Shown: in pieces, positions 1 through 6,459 of the stretch
How positions within the stretch are numbered: the first letter of the stretch is position 1
How the letters are laid out: each line of letters begins with the position of its first letter
Origin: Mycobacterium sp.
GTDB lineage: Bacteria; Actinomycetota; Actinomycetes; Mycobacteriales; Mycobacteriaceae
DNA: 8,022 nucleotides
NCBI GenBank assembly: GCA_023264755.1
Contig: JAHFVB010000219.1
Location: 1-8,022, forward strand
Reading direction: 5' to 3'
Translations under genes and position numbers: made by a program
The notes under the pieces: model-generated
What the model was told of the DNA's origin: nothing
Database searches by the model: none
Seen by the model: only the letters and a program-made list of their open reading frames with translations

Positions 1-27
1 TGGGTTCATTGACAGCCACCCCGGGAG

Positions 28-57
28 CTTGGTGGTGGCAGAAGTGTCACCACCAAG
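28..57. repeat. Perfect 10-bp inverted repeat with 10-base loop
   Basis: CTTGGTGGTG at 28-37 is the exact reverse complement of CACCACCAAG at 48-57, with ten bases between. No T-run follows on the plus strand, so it is not a classical intrinsic terminator. It could still stop transcription of a gene ending just left of the window, or be a structural part of the element end. Confidence 0.6.
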
Positions 58-65
58 ACCACCCG

Positions 66-109
66 AACCGTCACCGATGTCCTGATGCAGAACTGTCACC
101 GATGTCCTG
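66..109. repeat. Two direct repeats of a 19-mer, period 25
   Basis: AACCGTCACCGATGTCCTG at 66-84 and AACTGTCACCGATGTCCTG at 91-109 differ by one base and are offset by 25 bases. Repeated subterminal motifs of this kind are typical transposase-binding sites at insertion-sequence ends; that role is inferred. Confidence 0.6.
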
Positions 110-263
110 CGAGATGACACGCGGCACCGACCCGACCCGAACCCATGCCTCGAAACTATGTTCGAATTCTAAGAAGTCTCCGACGGTTTTCCGAAGAAGG
201 TTCCAAGAGGTTATTGGGGCGAATGTTGTCGTTGAACCTCAAGTGACCCAAGTGATTTCAGTG

Positions 264-2288
264 CTACGGGGGACTGAGCATCTGCCACAGGAACTCGTAG
301 GTCAAGGCCGCCTTGAAGGCGGCCTGCGAGTTGTCGGCCGCGCCGCCGTGGCCGCCCTCGATGTTCTCGTAGTAGTACACCCGGTGGCCAAGCTGCTCGA
401 GTGCCGCCGTCATCTTGCGGGCGTGCCCGGGGTGCACCCGGTCGTCGCGGGTCGACGTCGTGAACAGCACCGGAGGGTATTGACGATCAGCCGAGATGTT
501 CTGGTATGGGGAGTATTTCGAGATGAACTCCCAATCATCTGGATTGTCGGGGTCGCCGTACTCGGCCACCCACGACGCCCCCGCCAGCAGCAGGTGAAAG
601 CGGCGCATGTCGAGCAGCGGAACGCTGCACACCAACGCGCCGAACAGTTCGGGGTACTTCGTCAGCATGATGCCGATCAACAGTCCGCCGTTGCTGCCTC
701 CCTGGGCGCCGAGCCGATCGACCGTCGTGACGCCGCGGTCGACCAGATCGGCTGCCACGGCGGCGAAGTCCTCGTGCACGAGGTGTCGGCCCTCGCGCAG
801 CGTCTGCGTGTGCCACGTCGGACCGTATTCCCCGCCGCCCCGGATGTTGGCCAGAACGTAGGTGCCGCCTCGGGCCAGCCAGGAGCGACCGACGACGCCT
901 CCGTAGCCGGGGGTCATCGAGCTCTGGAAGCCGCCGTAGCCGTAGAGCATGGTGGGCGCCGGCTCGGACCCGCTCACACTGCTGGTGTGTCCGACCACGA
1001 AGTAGGGAATCGCGGTGCCGTCGGCCGACGTCGCGAAATGCTGTGCGACGTCGATGTCTTCGGCGTCGAAGAACGCGGGCGCCGACTTCAGCTGCTCCAA
1101 GACGCCTCCGGCGGTCCCGCGCAACAGCCGCGACGGGCTGGTGAATCCGCTGGAGTCGTAGAAGACCTCGTCGCCTTCGTCGTCGATGTCGACGACGACC
1201 GTCGTGGTGGCCGGCGGAATGTCGCGCGCCGGCTCGGCCGTCCACGTGCCGGGGGTGACGATGTCGACGTGGCTGGCGACGTCGCGCAGGGTCACCAGTA
1301 CGAGCTTGTCCTTGGTCCACCCGTAGTGGCTCAGCGAGGAGTGGCTGTCGGGCTCGAAGACGACGGCGAGTTCGCGCTTGCCCGAAAGGAACTCGTCGTA
1401 GTTCGCCGCCAGTAGCGCGCCGGCCGGGTAGGTGGTGGCTTCGACGGTCCAGTCCGTCTTCAACTCGATGAGCATCCACTCGCGGTGGGTGGACAGCGCC
1501 GAATCCGTTGGGACGTCGATGCGGACCAATTCGCCCGCCCTGAGCTCATAGCGGATCCGGTTGTAGAAGTCGTAGTATCTGCCCAACTTTTGATGCTCGT
1601 AGCCGGGGGTGCGGTCGACGCCCGCGATGACGCGGATGTCGGTCGGTTCGGCCTCGTAGATCACTTCGGCTTGATCCAGCGGTTGTCCGCGCCGCCAGCG
1701 CTTGGCGATGCGTGGGTAGCCCGACTCGGTCATCGATCCCGGGCCGAAGTCGGTGCACACCCACAGTGTGTCTTCGTCCTCCCAGGAGGTGGACGACTTG
1801 GCTTCGACTAGTTGGAAGCCGTCGACGACGAACTCCCTTGTCGTCATGTCGAATTCGCGCTCGACCGCGGCGTCGGACCCGCCGCGGGACAGGGTGATCA
1901 TGGCGAGGGTGCGTTCCGGGTAGATGACGTCCGCGCCACCCCATACCCAATTCTCGCCCTCGGCGGTGGCCAGGGCGTCCAGGTCGAGCAGCAGGTCCCA
2001 CTCGGGCGCGTCCGTGCGGTAACTCTCCAGCGTCGTACGCCGCCAGAGGCCGCGCGGGTTGGCCGCATCCCGCCAGAAGTTGTACAGATAGTCGCCACGG
2101 CGCCGGGTGTACGGGATGCGGCTGTCGGTGTCGAGCACCTCCAACGCCTCGGTCCGCATCTGCTCGAAGCGCTCACCGCCGAGCGCCGCCAGGGTGGGCT
2201 CGTTGTGACTACGCACCCACGCGAGCGCTTCGTCACCGCCAATGTCCTCGAGCCAGAGCCAGGGATCTTCGGGCGTAGTGTGAGCCAT
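264..2288 (-). CDS. Prolyl oligopeptidase family serine peptidase (S9A), Rv0457c-like
   Basis: This 674-residue protein is a complete prolyl-oligopeptidase-type serine peptidase, which cleaves short peptides, usually after proline. The N-terminus has the family signature DPWLWLED (residues 8-15). A beta-propeller region of roughly residues 70-410 follows, then an alpha/beta-hydrolase domain. In that domain LYGYGGF (oxyanion tyrosine about Y451), NIRGGGEYG, the nucleophile motif GGSNGG (S532), DDRV (D615) and EGGHGG (H647) supply the full catalytic set. There is no signal peptide, so it is probably cytosolic. The ATG start has a good Shine-Dalgarno sequence (GAAAGGTG, about six bases upstream). 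Length and gene order match M. tuberculosis Rv0457c. It diverges from the DUF779 gene. The true substrate cannot be told from sequence. Confidence 0.95.
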   Translation of the reverse strand: MAHTTPEDPWLWLEDIGGDEALAWVRSHNEPTLAALGGERFEQMRTEALEVLDTDSRIPYTRRRGDYLYNFWRDAANPRGLWRRTTLESYRTDAPEWDLLLDLDALATAEGENWVWGGADVIYPERTLAMITLSRGGSDAAVEREFDMTTREFVVDGFQLVEAKSSTSWEDEDTLWVCTDFGPGSMTESGYPRIAKRWRRGQPLDQAEVIYEAEPTDIRVIAGVDRTPGYEHQKLGRYYDFYNRIRYELRAGELVRIDVPTDSALSTHREWMLIELKTDWTVEATTYPAGALLAANYDEFLSGKRELAVVFEPDSHSSLSHYGWTKDKLVLVTLRDVASHVDIVTPGTWTAEPARDIPPATTTVVVDIDDEGDEVFYDSSGFTSPSRLLRGTAGGVLEQLKSAPAFFDAEDIDVAQHFATSADGTAIPYFVVGHTSSVSGSEPAPTMLYGYGGFQSSMTPGYGGVVGRSWLARGGTYVLANIRGGGEYGPTWHTQTLREGRHLVHEDFAAVAADLVDRGVTTVDRLGAQGGSNGGLLIGIMLTKYPELFGALVCSVPLLDMRRFHLLLAGASWVAEYGDPDNPDDWEFISKYSPYQNISADRQYPPVLFTTSTRDDRVHPGHARKMTAALEQLGHRVYYYENIEGGHGGAADNSQAAFKAALTYEFLWQMLSPP

Positions 2289-2315
2289 GTAACACCTTTC
2301 GATGAGCTTGCAATG

Positions 2316-2321
2316 ACCTTA
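2316..2321 (-). promoter_or_regulatory. Possible -10 hexamer for the peptidase gene
   Basis: On the minus strand the bases read TAAGGT, fitting the mycobacterial TANNNT -10 pattern. Initiation 6-7 bases downstream would leave a leader of about 20 bases containing the GAAAGGTG ribosome site. No clear -35 is visible. The whole divergent spacer is only 62 bp, so both gene starts are probably controlled from here. Confidence 0.3.
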
Positions 2322-2350
2322 TCCAGCCGGGCCGTCCTGGGGAGCCGCCG

Positions 2351-2848
2351 ATGACCACGCCACCGCGCGCACTGATCACCGAGGCCGCTGCCGAACTGCT
2401 GCGGAAGCTTCAGCACCGTCACGGCGCCTTGATGTTCCATCAGTCGGGTGGTTGCTGCGACGGCTCGTCGCCGATGTGTTACCCGGCCGGTGAGTTCCTC
2501 GTCGGCGACCGCGACATCCTGCTGTCGATACTCGACGTCGGCGATGGCGTGCCGGTGTGGATCTCCGGCAGTCAGTTCGACGCGTGGAAGCACACGCAAC
2601 TGGTCATCGACGTCGTGCCCGGCCGCGGCGGGGGCTTCAGCCTCGAGACTCCAGAGGGCCTGCGATTCCTCAGCCGGGGGCGCGCCTACACCGAGGCAGA
2701 GAACCGGCTGCTCGACGCGGATCCGCCGGTGACCGGTGTGCGGTACGAAGCCGGGGAACGGCCGCACGCGGTCGGCACCCACGTCGTCGCAGAGGCCAGC
2801 GCCGCGTGCCCGATGCCGGCCGCGCGAACGGTGCAGGTGCAGGCCTAG
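2351..2848 (+). CDS. DUF779 family protein (Rv0459-like)
   Basis: A 165-residue protein that I recognise as DUF779 by its conserved core: GGCCDGSSPMC (residues 33-43, with C35, C36 and C43), then the WISGSQFDAWKH segment and a hydrophobic strand (QLVIDVVPG). The biochemical role is not established. The family is typically encoded beside NAD-dependent aldehyde or alcohol dehydrogenases, and in M. tuberculosis it follows the aldehyde dehydrogenase Rv0458. No dehydrogenase gene precedes it here; the next gene upstream is the divergent peptidase, 62 bp away. The adjacent cysteines suggest metal binding or redox chemistry (inference). The ATG start is supported by GGAG six bases upstream. No signal peptide or membrane segment is seen. 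The C-terminal 25 residues are Ala/Pro/Val-rich and probably poorly conserved. Confidence 0.88.
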   Translation: MTTPPRALITEAAAELLRKLQHRHGALMFHQSGGCCDGSSPMCYPAGEFLVGDRDILLSILDVGDGVPVWISGSQFDAWKHTQLVIDVVPGRGGGFSLETPEGLRFLSRGRAYTEAENRLLDADPPVTGVRYEAGERPHAVGTHVVAEASAACPMPAARTVQVQA

Positions 2849-2868
2849 GGGCCGTGTTGCGCGACCAT

Positions 2869-2874
2869 TAGGCT
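2869..2874 (+). promoter_or_regulatory. Possible -10 hexamer giving a leaderless lpdC transcript
   Basis: TAGGCT fits TANNNT and ends six bases before the GTG of lpdC, the spacing at which mycobacterial transcription would begin on the start codon itself. The GGAGG at 2875-2879 is only one base from the GTG, too close for normal Shine-Dalgarno use. That makes a leaderless start the more economical reading. No convincing -35 is seen. Confidence 0.35.
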
Positions 2875-2880
2875 GGAGGC

Positions 2881-4281
2881 GTGACTCACTATGACGTCGT
2901 CGTACTAGGTGCGGGCCCCGGTGGCTACGTGGCTGCCATCCGTGCGGCCCAACTGGGCCTGAACACCGCCATCATCGAGCCGAAGTACTGGGGCGGGGTC
3001 TGCCTCAACGTGGGCTGCATCCCCAGCAAGGCCCTATTGCGCAACGCCGAGCTCGCGCACATCTTCACCAAGGAAGCCAAGCAGTTCGGCATCAGCGGGG
3101 AGGCGACCTTCGACTTCGGGGCAGCCTTCGATCGCAGTCGCAAGGTCGCCGACGGCCGCGTCGCGGGCGTGCACTTCCTGATGAAGAAGAACAAGATCAC
3201 CGAGATTCACGGCTACGGGAAGTTCAAGGACGACCACACGATCGACGTCGACCTGAACGACGGCGGCACCGAAACCGTCACCTTCGACAACGCCATCATC
3301 GCCACGGGCAGCAGCACCCGGCTGGTCCCGGGCACCTCGCTCTCGGAGAACGTCGTCACCTACGAGAAGCAGATCCTGACGCGCGAGCTGCCGGGGTCGA
3401 TCATCATCGCCGGCGCGGGCGCCATCGGCATGGAGTTCGCCTACGTGCTGAGCAACTACGGCGTCGACGTCACCATCGTGGAGTTCCTGCCGCGGGCGTT
3501 GCCCAACGAGGACGCCGAGGTGTCCAAGGAGATCGAGAAGCAGTACAAGAAGCTCGGCGTCAAGATTCTCACCGGCACCAAGGTCGAGTCCATCTTGGAT
3601 GAAGGTGCTGATGGGTCCGTCATCGTCACCATCAGCAAGGACGGCAAGTCCGAGGAGCTCAAGGCCGACAAGGTGCTGCAGGCCATCGGCTTCGCGCCCA
3701 ACGTCGAGGGCTTCGGCCTGGAGAACACGGGCGTCAAGCTCACCGACCGCAAGGCCATCGACATCGATGACTACATGCACACCAACGTGCCGCACATCTA
3801 CGCCATCGGCGACGTGACCGCCAAGCTTCAGCTGGCCCACGTGGCCGAGGCGATGGGCGTCGTGGCAGCCGAAACCATCGCCGGTGCAGAGACTTTGGCC
3901 CTGGGCGACTACCGCATGTTGCCGCGGGCCACGTTCTGCCAGCCGCAGGTTGCCAGCTTCGGGCTCACCGAGCAGCAGGCCATCGACGAGGGCTACGACG
4001 TGAAGGTCGCGAAGTTCCCGTTCACCGCCAACGGCAAGGCACACGGGCTCGGCGACCCGACCGGGTTCGTCAAGCTGATCGCCGACGGCAAGCACGGTGA
4101 ACTGCTCGGCGGTCACCTCATCGGCCATGACGTCTCGGAGTTGCTCCCGGAACTGACGCTGGCGCAGAAGTGGGATCTGACCGCCAACGAGTTGGCCCGC
4201 AACGTGCACACCCACCCGACCATGTCCGAAGCGTTGCAGGAGTGCTTCCATGGCTTGACCGGCCACATGATCAACTTCTGA
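2881..4281 (+). CDS. lpdC: Dihydrolipoamide dehydrogenase LpdC (E3, Rv0462-like)
   Basis: This 466-residue FAD- and NAD-dependent oxidoreductase re-oxidises dihydrolipoamide. In mycobacteria it serves pyruvate and branched-chain 2-oxoacid dehydrogenases and an antioxidant chain with DlaT, AhpD and AhpC. All hallmarks are present: the FAD-binding GAGPGG (10-15); the redox disulfide in CLNVGC (C41 and C46) followed by IPSK; the ATGSS motif (from residue 141); the NAD-binding GAGAIGMEF (178-186); the second FAD contact AIGD (308-311); and the C-terminal dimer-interface base HPTMSE (H445 and E450). The length is normal for E3. The GTG start gives the expected N-terminus, with the beta-alpha-beta fold beginning at residue 4. 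The gene starts 32 bp after the DUF779 gene and is followed four bases later by the small membrane protein gene. Confidence 0.97.
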   Translation: MTHYDVVVLGAGPGGYVAAIRAAQLGLNTAIIEPKYWGGVCLNVGCIPSKALLRNAELAHIFTKEAKQFGISGEATFDFGAAFDRSRKVADGRVAGVHFLMKKNKITEIHGYGKFKDDHTIDVDLNDGGTETVTFDNAIIATGSSTRLVPGTSLSENVVTYEKQILTRELPGSIIIAGAGAIGMEFAYVLSNYGVDVTIVEFLPRALPNEDAEVSKEIEKQYKKLGVKILTGTKVESILDEGADGSVIVTISKDGKSEELKADKVLQAIGFAPNVEGFGLENTGVKLTDRKAIDIDDYMHTNVPHIYAIGDVTAKLQLAHVAEAMGVVAAETIAGAETLALGDYRMLPRATFCQPQVASFGLTEQQAIDEGYDVKVAKFPFTANGKAHGLGDPTGFVKLIADGKHGELLGGHLIGHDVSELLPELTLAQKWDLTANELARNVHTHPTMSEALQECFHGLTGHMINF

Positions 4282-4285
4282 CGCC

Positions 4286-4555
4286 TTGAGAGCCACGATC
4301 GTCGCCGCCATCGGCGGCCTGGTCATCGGTCACGTGCTGTGGCTGCTGGGCATCAAGTTCGCGACCGACACCCAGGACGTCAACGCCTGGGTGTTGGTGG
4401 TGGCCGGGCTCAGCTTCGCAGTCGGCGTGGCCGGCGGGTTGCTGGGGTTGAAGTATCACCGGCGTCATGCCACCGCCAAGGCGGCGTTCCTGTGGTGCCA
4501 GCCGGTATCGCCGGTGCTGTTCTCGCTGAGCGTGCTCGGCGTGACCTATCTGTAG
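4286..4555 (+). CDS. Small three-helix membrane protein (Rv0463-like)
   Basis: An 89-residue hydrophobic protein with three likely membrane helices, at about residues 4-25, 35-58 and 70-89; the last runs to the C-terminus. A short basic loop (KYHRRH) after helix 2 suggests that this loop faces the cytoplasm. Function is unknown. Position directly after lpdC and size match M. tuberculosis Rv0463, a conserved membrane protein of about 97 residues. The proposed TTG start lies four bases after the lpdC stop and has no clear ribosome site, so translation is probably coupled to lpdC. No ATG or GTG in this frame gives a better start near the lpdC end, so the exact N-terminus is uncertain. Confidence 0.75.
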   Translation: MRATIVAAIGGLVIGHVLWLLGIKFATDTQDVNAWVLVVAGLSFAVGVAGGLLGLKYHRRHATAKAAFLWCQPVSPVLFSLSVLGVTYL

Positions 4556-4574
4556 CCGGGCGCGGTAGCTGCTC

Positions 4575-5240
4575 ATGGGGACGTCCGCAGCCGCCATCGC
4601 GCACTGCTACCGCGTGTTCGGGGGTTATCCGCTACCGGCGCGGCTCTGGATTTGCCCGCAGTGTGCGCCCGACCGTTCGGCCGCGGAGCTGGCGCGCACG
4701 CCGCTGCGGGCACTGTCCTTCGCCGACCTGGACGCCGTGCACGTGATGTCGCTCGACGACGACGCACTGCGGCACTTCTTCCCACGGTTGATCGAACTCT
4801 TGCTGGTGACGCCCGCTCCGGTGTTCGACTTTCGCGCTGCGGACCTCAAGGCCCGGATCGCGGGCTGGTCGGCCCGCGAGCGCGCGGCGGTGGCGGCACT
4901 GGCCGAAGCGGTGTGGGCCGAGCTGATCGAGGCCTACCCGGCGCCGCTCGGATACTGCTCCGATTGTCCGTCGGCGCTCGAACTGCTGGACTGGACCGGA
5001 CTTCCGCGAGAGCCGCAGCTCGACGAGTTGTTGACGTCCGAGCGGGAGGCATCGGCCCGACACCTGGCCGATCTGGTCGATTATTCCTTCGAAAGCACTT
5101 GTGGCGCAGAGCTCGTCGAGTGGGTCTCGGCAGCGGCGGTAGGGGTGCGCCTGCAGGAGGCGTTCTTCACGGCGAGTTCCGCGGAGGCGGCGGACCAGCT
5201 CTCGGCCGCACACCAGCTGTGGACGCTGAGGCGGGCCTAG
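4575..5240 (+). CDS. Hypothetical protein with two CxxC pairs
   Basis: A 221-residue protein I do not recognise. It is mostly alpha-helical by appearance and rich in Ala, Leu and Glu, with no signal peptide or membrane helix. It carries C11, a CPQC knuckle (C27 and C30), a CSDC knuckle (C128 and C131) and C176. The two CxxC pairs, about 100 residues apart, could together bind a metal such as zinc; this is inference. The ATG lies 19 bases after the membrane protein gene, so it is probably transcribed with lpdC. Its ribosome site is weak. It has no counterpart in the M. tuberculosis order between Rv0463 and Rv0464c as I know it. Its TAG stop overlaps that of the convergent gene. The complementary strand is also open in part, but those frames show no family motifs. 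Confidence 0.75.
   Translation: MGTSAAAIAHCYRVFGGYPLPARLWICPQCAPDRSAAELARTPLRALSFADLDAVHVMSLDDDALRHFFPRLIELLLVTPAPVFDFRAADLKARIAGWSARERAAVAALAEAVWAELIEAYPAPLGYCSDCPSALELLDWTGLPREPQLDELLTSEREASARHLADLVDYSFESTCGAELVEWVSAAAVGVRLQEAFFTASSAEAADQLSAAHQLWTLRRA
5237..5240. other. Shared CTAG: overlapping stop codons of two convergent genes
   Basis: The palindrome CTAG supplies TAG to the plus-strand gene (5238-5240) and TAG to the minus-strand gene (complement of 5237-5239). The coding regions therefore overlap tail to tail, leaving no room for a terminator between them. Confidence 0.9.
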
Positions 5241-5788
5241 TCCGGGAAGTCCAGGGGGATCTTCAGCGTGGCGATGGTAGCCGCCAGCCCATCGTAATTC
5301 GCTGCCAGCAGACAGAATTCGATCAGTTGCTTGCGGTCGAGGTGCGATGACAGGGCCGCCCACGTCTCGGATGACATCGATCGGGTGATGACGAACTCGT
5401 CGGTCGCGGTGATGAGCGTGCGCTGCCGGTCGGTGAGGCCCTCGGCATCCGGGCCTTCGAAGATCTTCGCCTGCGTGGCGTTGTCCAGCCCCCGCGAGCG
5501 GGCCAACCGGCGGTGTTGCTGCAGCTCGTATTCGCTGTTGCGCAGGTGCCCGACCCTCAGGATCACGAGTTCGGTGTCGCGCTTGGGCAGTTTCCCCCAA
5601 TTGAGCAGCACGCCGGCGTAGGGCATGAAGGTCAGGAACAGCAGCTTGTGCTGGCCGATCGTGTCGAACAGTCGGAAGCGGGGGGCCCGAATGGTGCGAG
5701 CCCCGGCGCGGGCGGCCACCCAACCGATGGGGCCAAGCTCACGGAAGCTGCGGGTGGCGGGGATGCGGGCCGACTCAGGAGCGCTCAC
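5237..5788 (-). CDS. Carboxymuconolactone decarboxylase/AhpD-like protein without CxxC (Rv0464c-like)
   Basis: A 183-residue protein of the carboxymuconolactone decarboxylase (AhpD-like) fold. The core segment ELVILRVGHL (residues 73-82) is followed by RNSEYELQQH (83-92), which keeps the family E (E86) and H (H92) pattern. The CxxC pair that makes AhpD a peroxidase component is absent, with Arg, Asn and Ser in that region. Length and position match M. tuberculosis Rv0464c (about 190 residues). A decarboxylase or lyase role is possible but unproven; peroxidase activity through a CxxC is not expected. The start is GTG with no good Shine-Dalgarno, and it lies inside an inverted repeat. The gene lies 33 bp downstream of the cysteine-rich protein gene on the same strand, and converges on the preceding plus-strand gene. 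Confidence 0.85.
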   Translation of the reverse strand: MSAPESARIPATRSFRELGPIGWVAARAGARTIRAPRFRLFDTIGQHKLLFLTFMPYAGVLLNWGKLPKRDTELVILRVGHLRNSEYELQQHRRLARSRGLDNATQAKIFEGPDAEGLTDRQRTLITATDEFVITRSMSSETWAALSSHLDRKQLIEFCLLAANYDGLAATIATLKIPLDFPD

Positions 5789-5802
5789 ACGTTCGAGTGT
5801 GA
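5785..5802. promoter_or_regulatory. Inverted repeat over the start of the CMD-like gene, possible operator
   Basis: TCACAC (5785-5790) and GTGTGA (5797-5802) are exact reverse complements separated by six bases. The left arm contains the GTG start codon of the minus-strand gene. The 18-bp span is right for a dimeric repressor site, which would make it a local switch. A second palindrome, GCGTCGACGC, lies nearby at 5811-5820. The regulatory role is inferred. Confidence 0.25.
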
Positions 5803-5821
5803 CACAGGAGGCGTCGACGCA

Positions 5822-6406
5822 TCAGAACGTCCAGGCACCGGTCGGCTCGATGACGAAACCGTGGTTGCCGTCGATGCAGGCCACCCGGTTCGGTCGGCCG
5901 ACAGCGCAAGCGAACTTCCCTGCGTCGGGCCAGTCGATGGTGAGTTTGTTACCCGCCTCCAAGATCCGATCGTTGTCGGGGGCGGTCGATTGGCATTCCT
6001 TGCCGGCTCGTTCGATCTGGTAGACGTGTTCGTCGTTGGGGGTTGCGGCGTTGGGGCGTCCCGCTAGCCAGCACACATCGTCATCTGGGCTGTATGGGTT
6101 CGATGAGAATCTTCCCGAGCACCACGGCCCGCGACCGTTGAATTCGCAGTGCAATCCGCTCGGTGTGCCGAATTGATACGTGGGCCCCGCCCCGGAGTGG
6201 CACGTAGTACTGAGCGAGGTTGGCCTCGGTGAACTGGCCGAGGTCGGGAAAGACGTGGGGTACGGGTTCGGCGCGAGCCGTGCCGCGCTCTGTGCGGGCG
6301 CAAGCCGCCACGACCAGACGGCAACGGTCGCCGCGACGGGGAGCAGCGTCGCGGGACGCGGCAGCCGGGTTGTTCGCGCATCGGCCCTGCGTACTCCCCA
6401 TTCCAC
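5822..6406 (-). CDS. Six-cysteine exported protein, frame-scrambled paralogue of the upstream lipoprotein
   Basis: The continuous frame from GTG at 6406 encodes 194 residues. The C-terminal two thirds align with the neighbouring lipoprotein: FGTPSGLHC matches FAAPNGIKC, six cysteines are conserved, and both end in a HGFV...WTF motif. The middle does not align in this frame. The matching stretch (GTARAEP, then VFPDLGQF) lies in the next minus-strand frame between about 6317 and 6185. One missing base near 6317 and one extra base in the GC run 6184-6195 would explain this. As written, the lipobox cysteine (codon 6300-6302) is lost, but a hydrophobic segment (ATLLPVAATVAVW) still resembles a Sec signal. 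It may be a decayed gene, an altered but working one, or a sequencing artefact. An alternative start is the ATG at 6381 in the third frame. The gene lies 54 bp after the lipoprotein gene. Confidence 0.65.
   Translation of the reverse strand: MEWGVRRADARTTRLPRPATLLPVAATVAVWSWRLAPAQSAARLAPNPYPTSFPTSASSPRPTSLSTTCHSGAGPTYQFGTPSGLHCEFNGRGPWCSGRFSSNPYSPDDDVCWLAGRPNAATPNDEHVYQIERAGKECQSTAPDNDRILEAGNKLTIDWPDAGKFACAVGRPNRVACIDGNHGFVIEPTGAWTF
6184..6319 (-). other. Out-of-register segment between two compensating single-base shifts
   Basis: In the minus-strand frame whose codons include 6300-6302, this stretch reads LVVAAC (a lipobox), GTARAEP, VFPDLGQF and YYVPLRGG. The paralogue 600 bp away has LTAC, GTARSEP and VFPDLDQF in the same order. 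In the long open frame the same bases give an unrelated Ser/Pro/Thr/Ala-rich sequence. Removing one base in the GGGGCGGGGCC run and adding one near 6317 restores a single continuous homologous protein. Confidence 0.75.
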
Positions 6407-6459
6407 CGGTGCCGTACGGGCGAAGTGGGGGATAACGTTCATCCCAGCCCTAGCGCGGC

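Larger units (their letters stand above)
1..118. mobile_element. Probable terminal fragment of an insertion sequence (IS481-like)
   Basis: No gene fits this stretch, but it is dense in short repeats: a perfect 10-bp inverted repeat (28-37 with 48-57) and two copies of a 19-mer at 66-84 and 91-109. Read on the minus strand, the right boundary begins TGTCATCTCGCAGGACATCG at about position 117, which resembles the ends of IS481-type elements in actinobacteria as I remember them. A TGA at 10-12 could be the end of a transposase gene entering from the left, but too little coding sequence is visible to say so. The element boundary and the family are inference; the repeats are seen directly. It could instead be a non-mobile intergenic repeat. 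Confidence 0.4.

Noticed and set aside
240..255. Direct repeat CAAGTGA at 240-246 and 249-255
   Set aside because: It is only seven bases long, and its place just downstream of a gene end suggests no role; chance is likely.
9..1415. Long open frame of 468 codons on the plus strand
   Set aside because: It runs antisense to the peptidase, whose catalytic motifs are unmistakable; the plus-strand product has no family features and arises from GC-rich codon bias.
1898..2782. Minus-strand frame spanning the divergent promoter region
   Set aside because: It overlaps the peptidase start and is antisense to the DUF779 gene; both have motif support.
3034..4326. Open frame of 430 codons on the minus strand
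   Set aside because: It is the mirror of lpdC with a Val/Leu/Asp/Gly-rich composition typical of antisense frames.
4632..5723. Open frame of 363 codons on the minus strand
   Set aside because: It crosses both the cysteine-pair gene and the CMD-like gene in the wrong frame and is Arg/Pro/His-rich without motifs.
6429..6446. Weak inverted repeat GGGAT...ATCCC with AACGTT in the loop between the two lipoprotein genes
   Set aside because: A five-bp stem with no T-run is too weak to call a terminator or operator.
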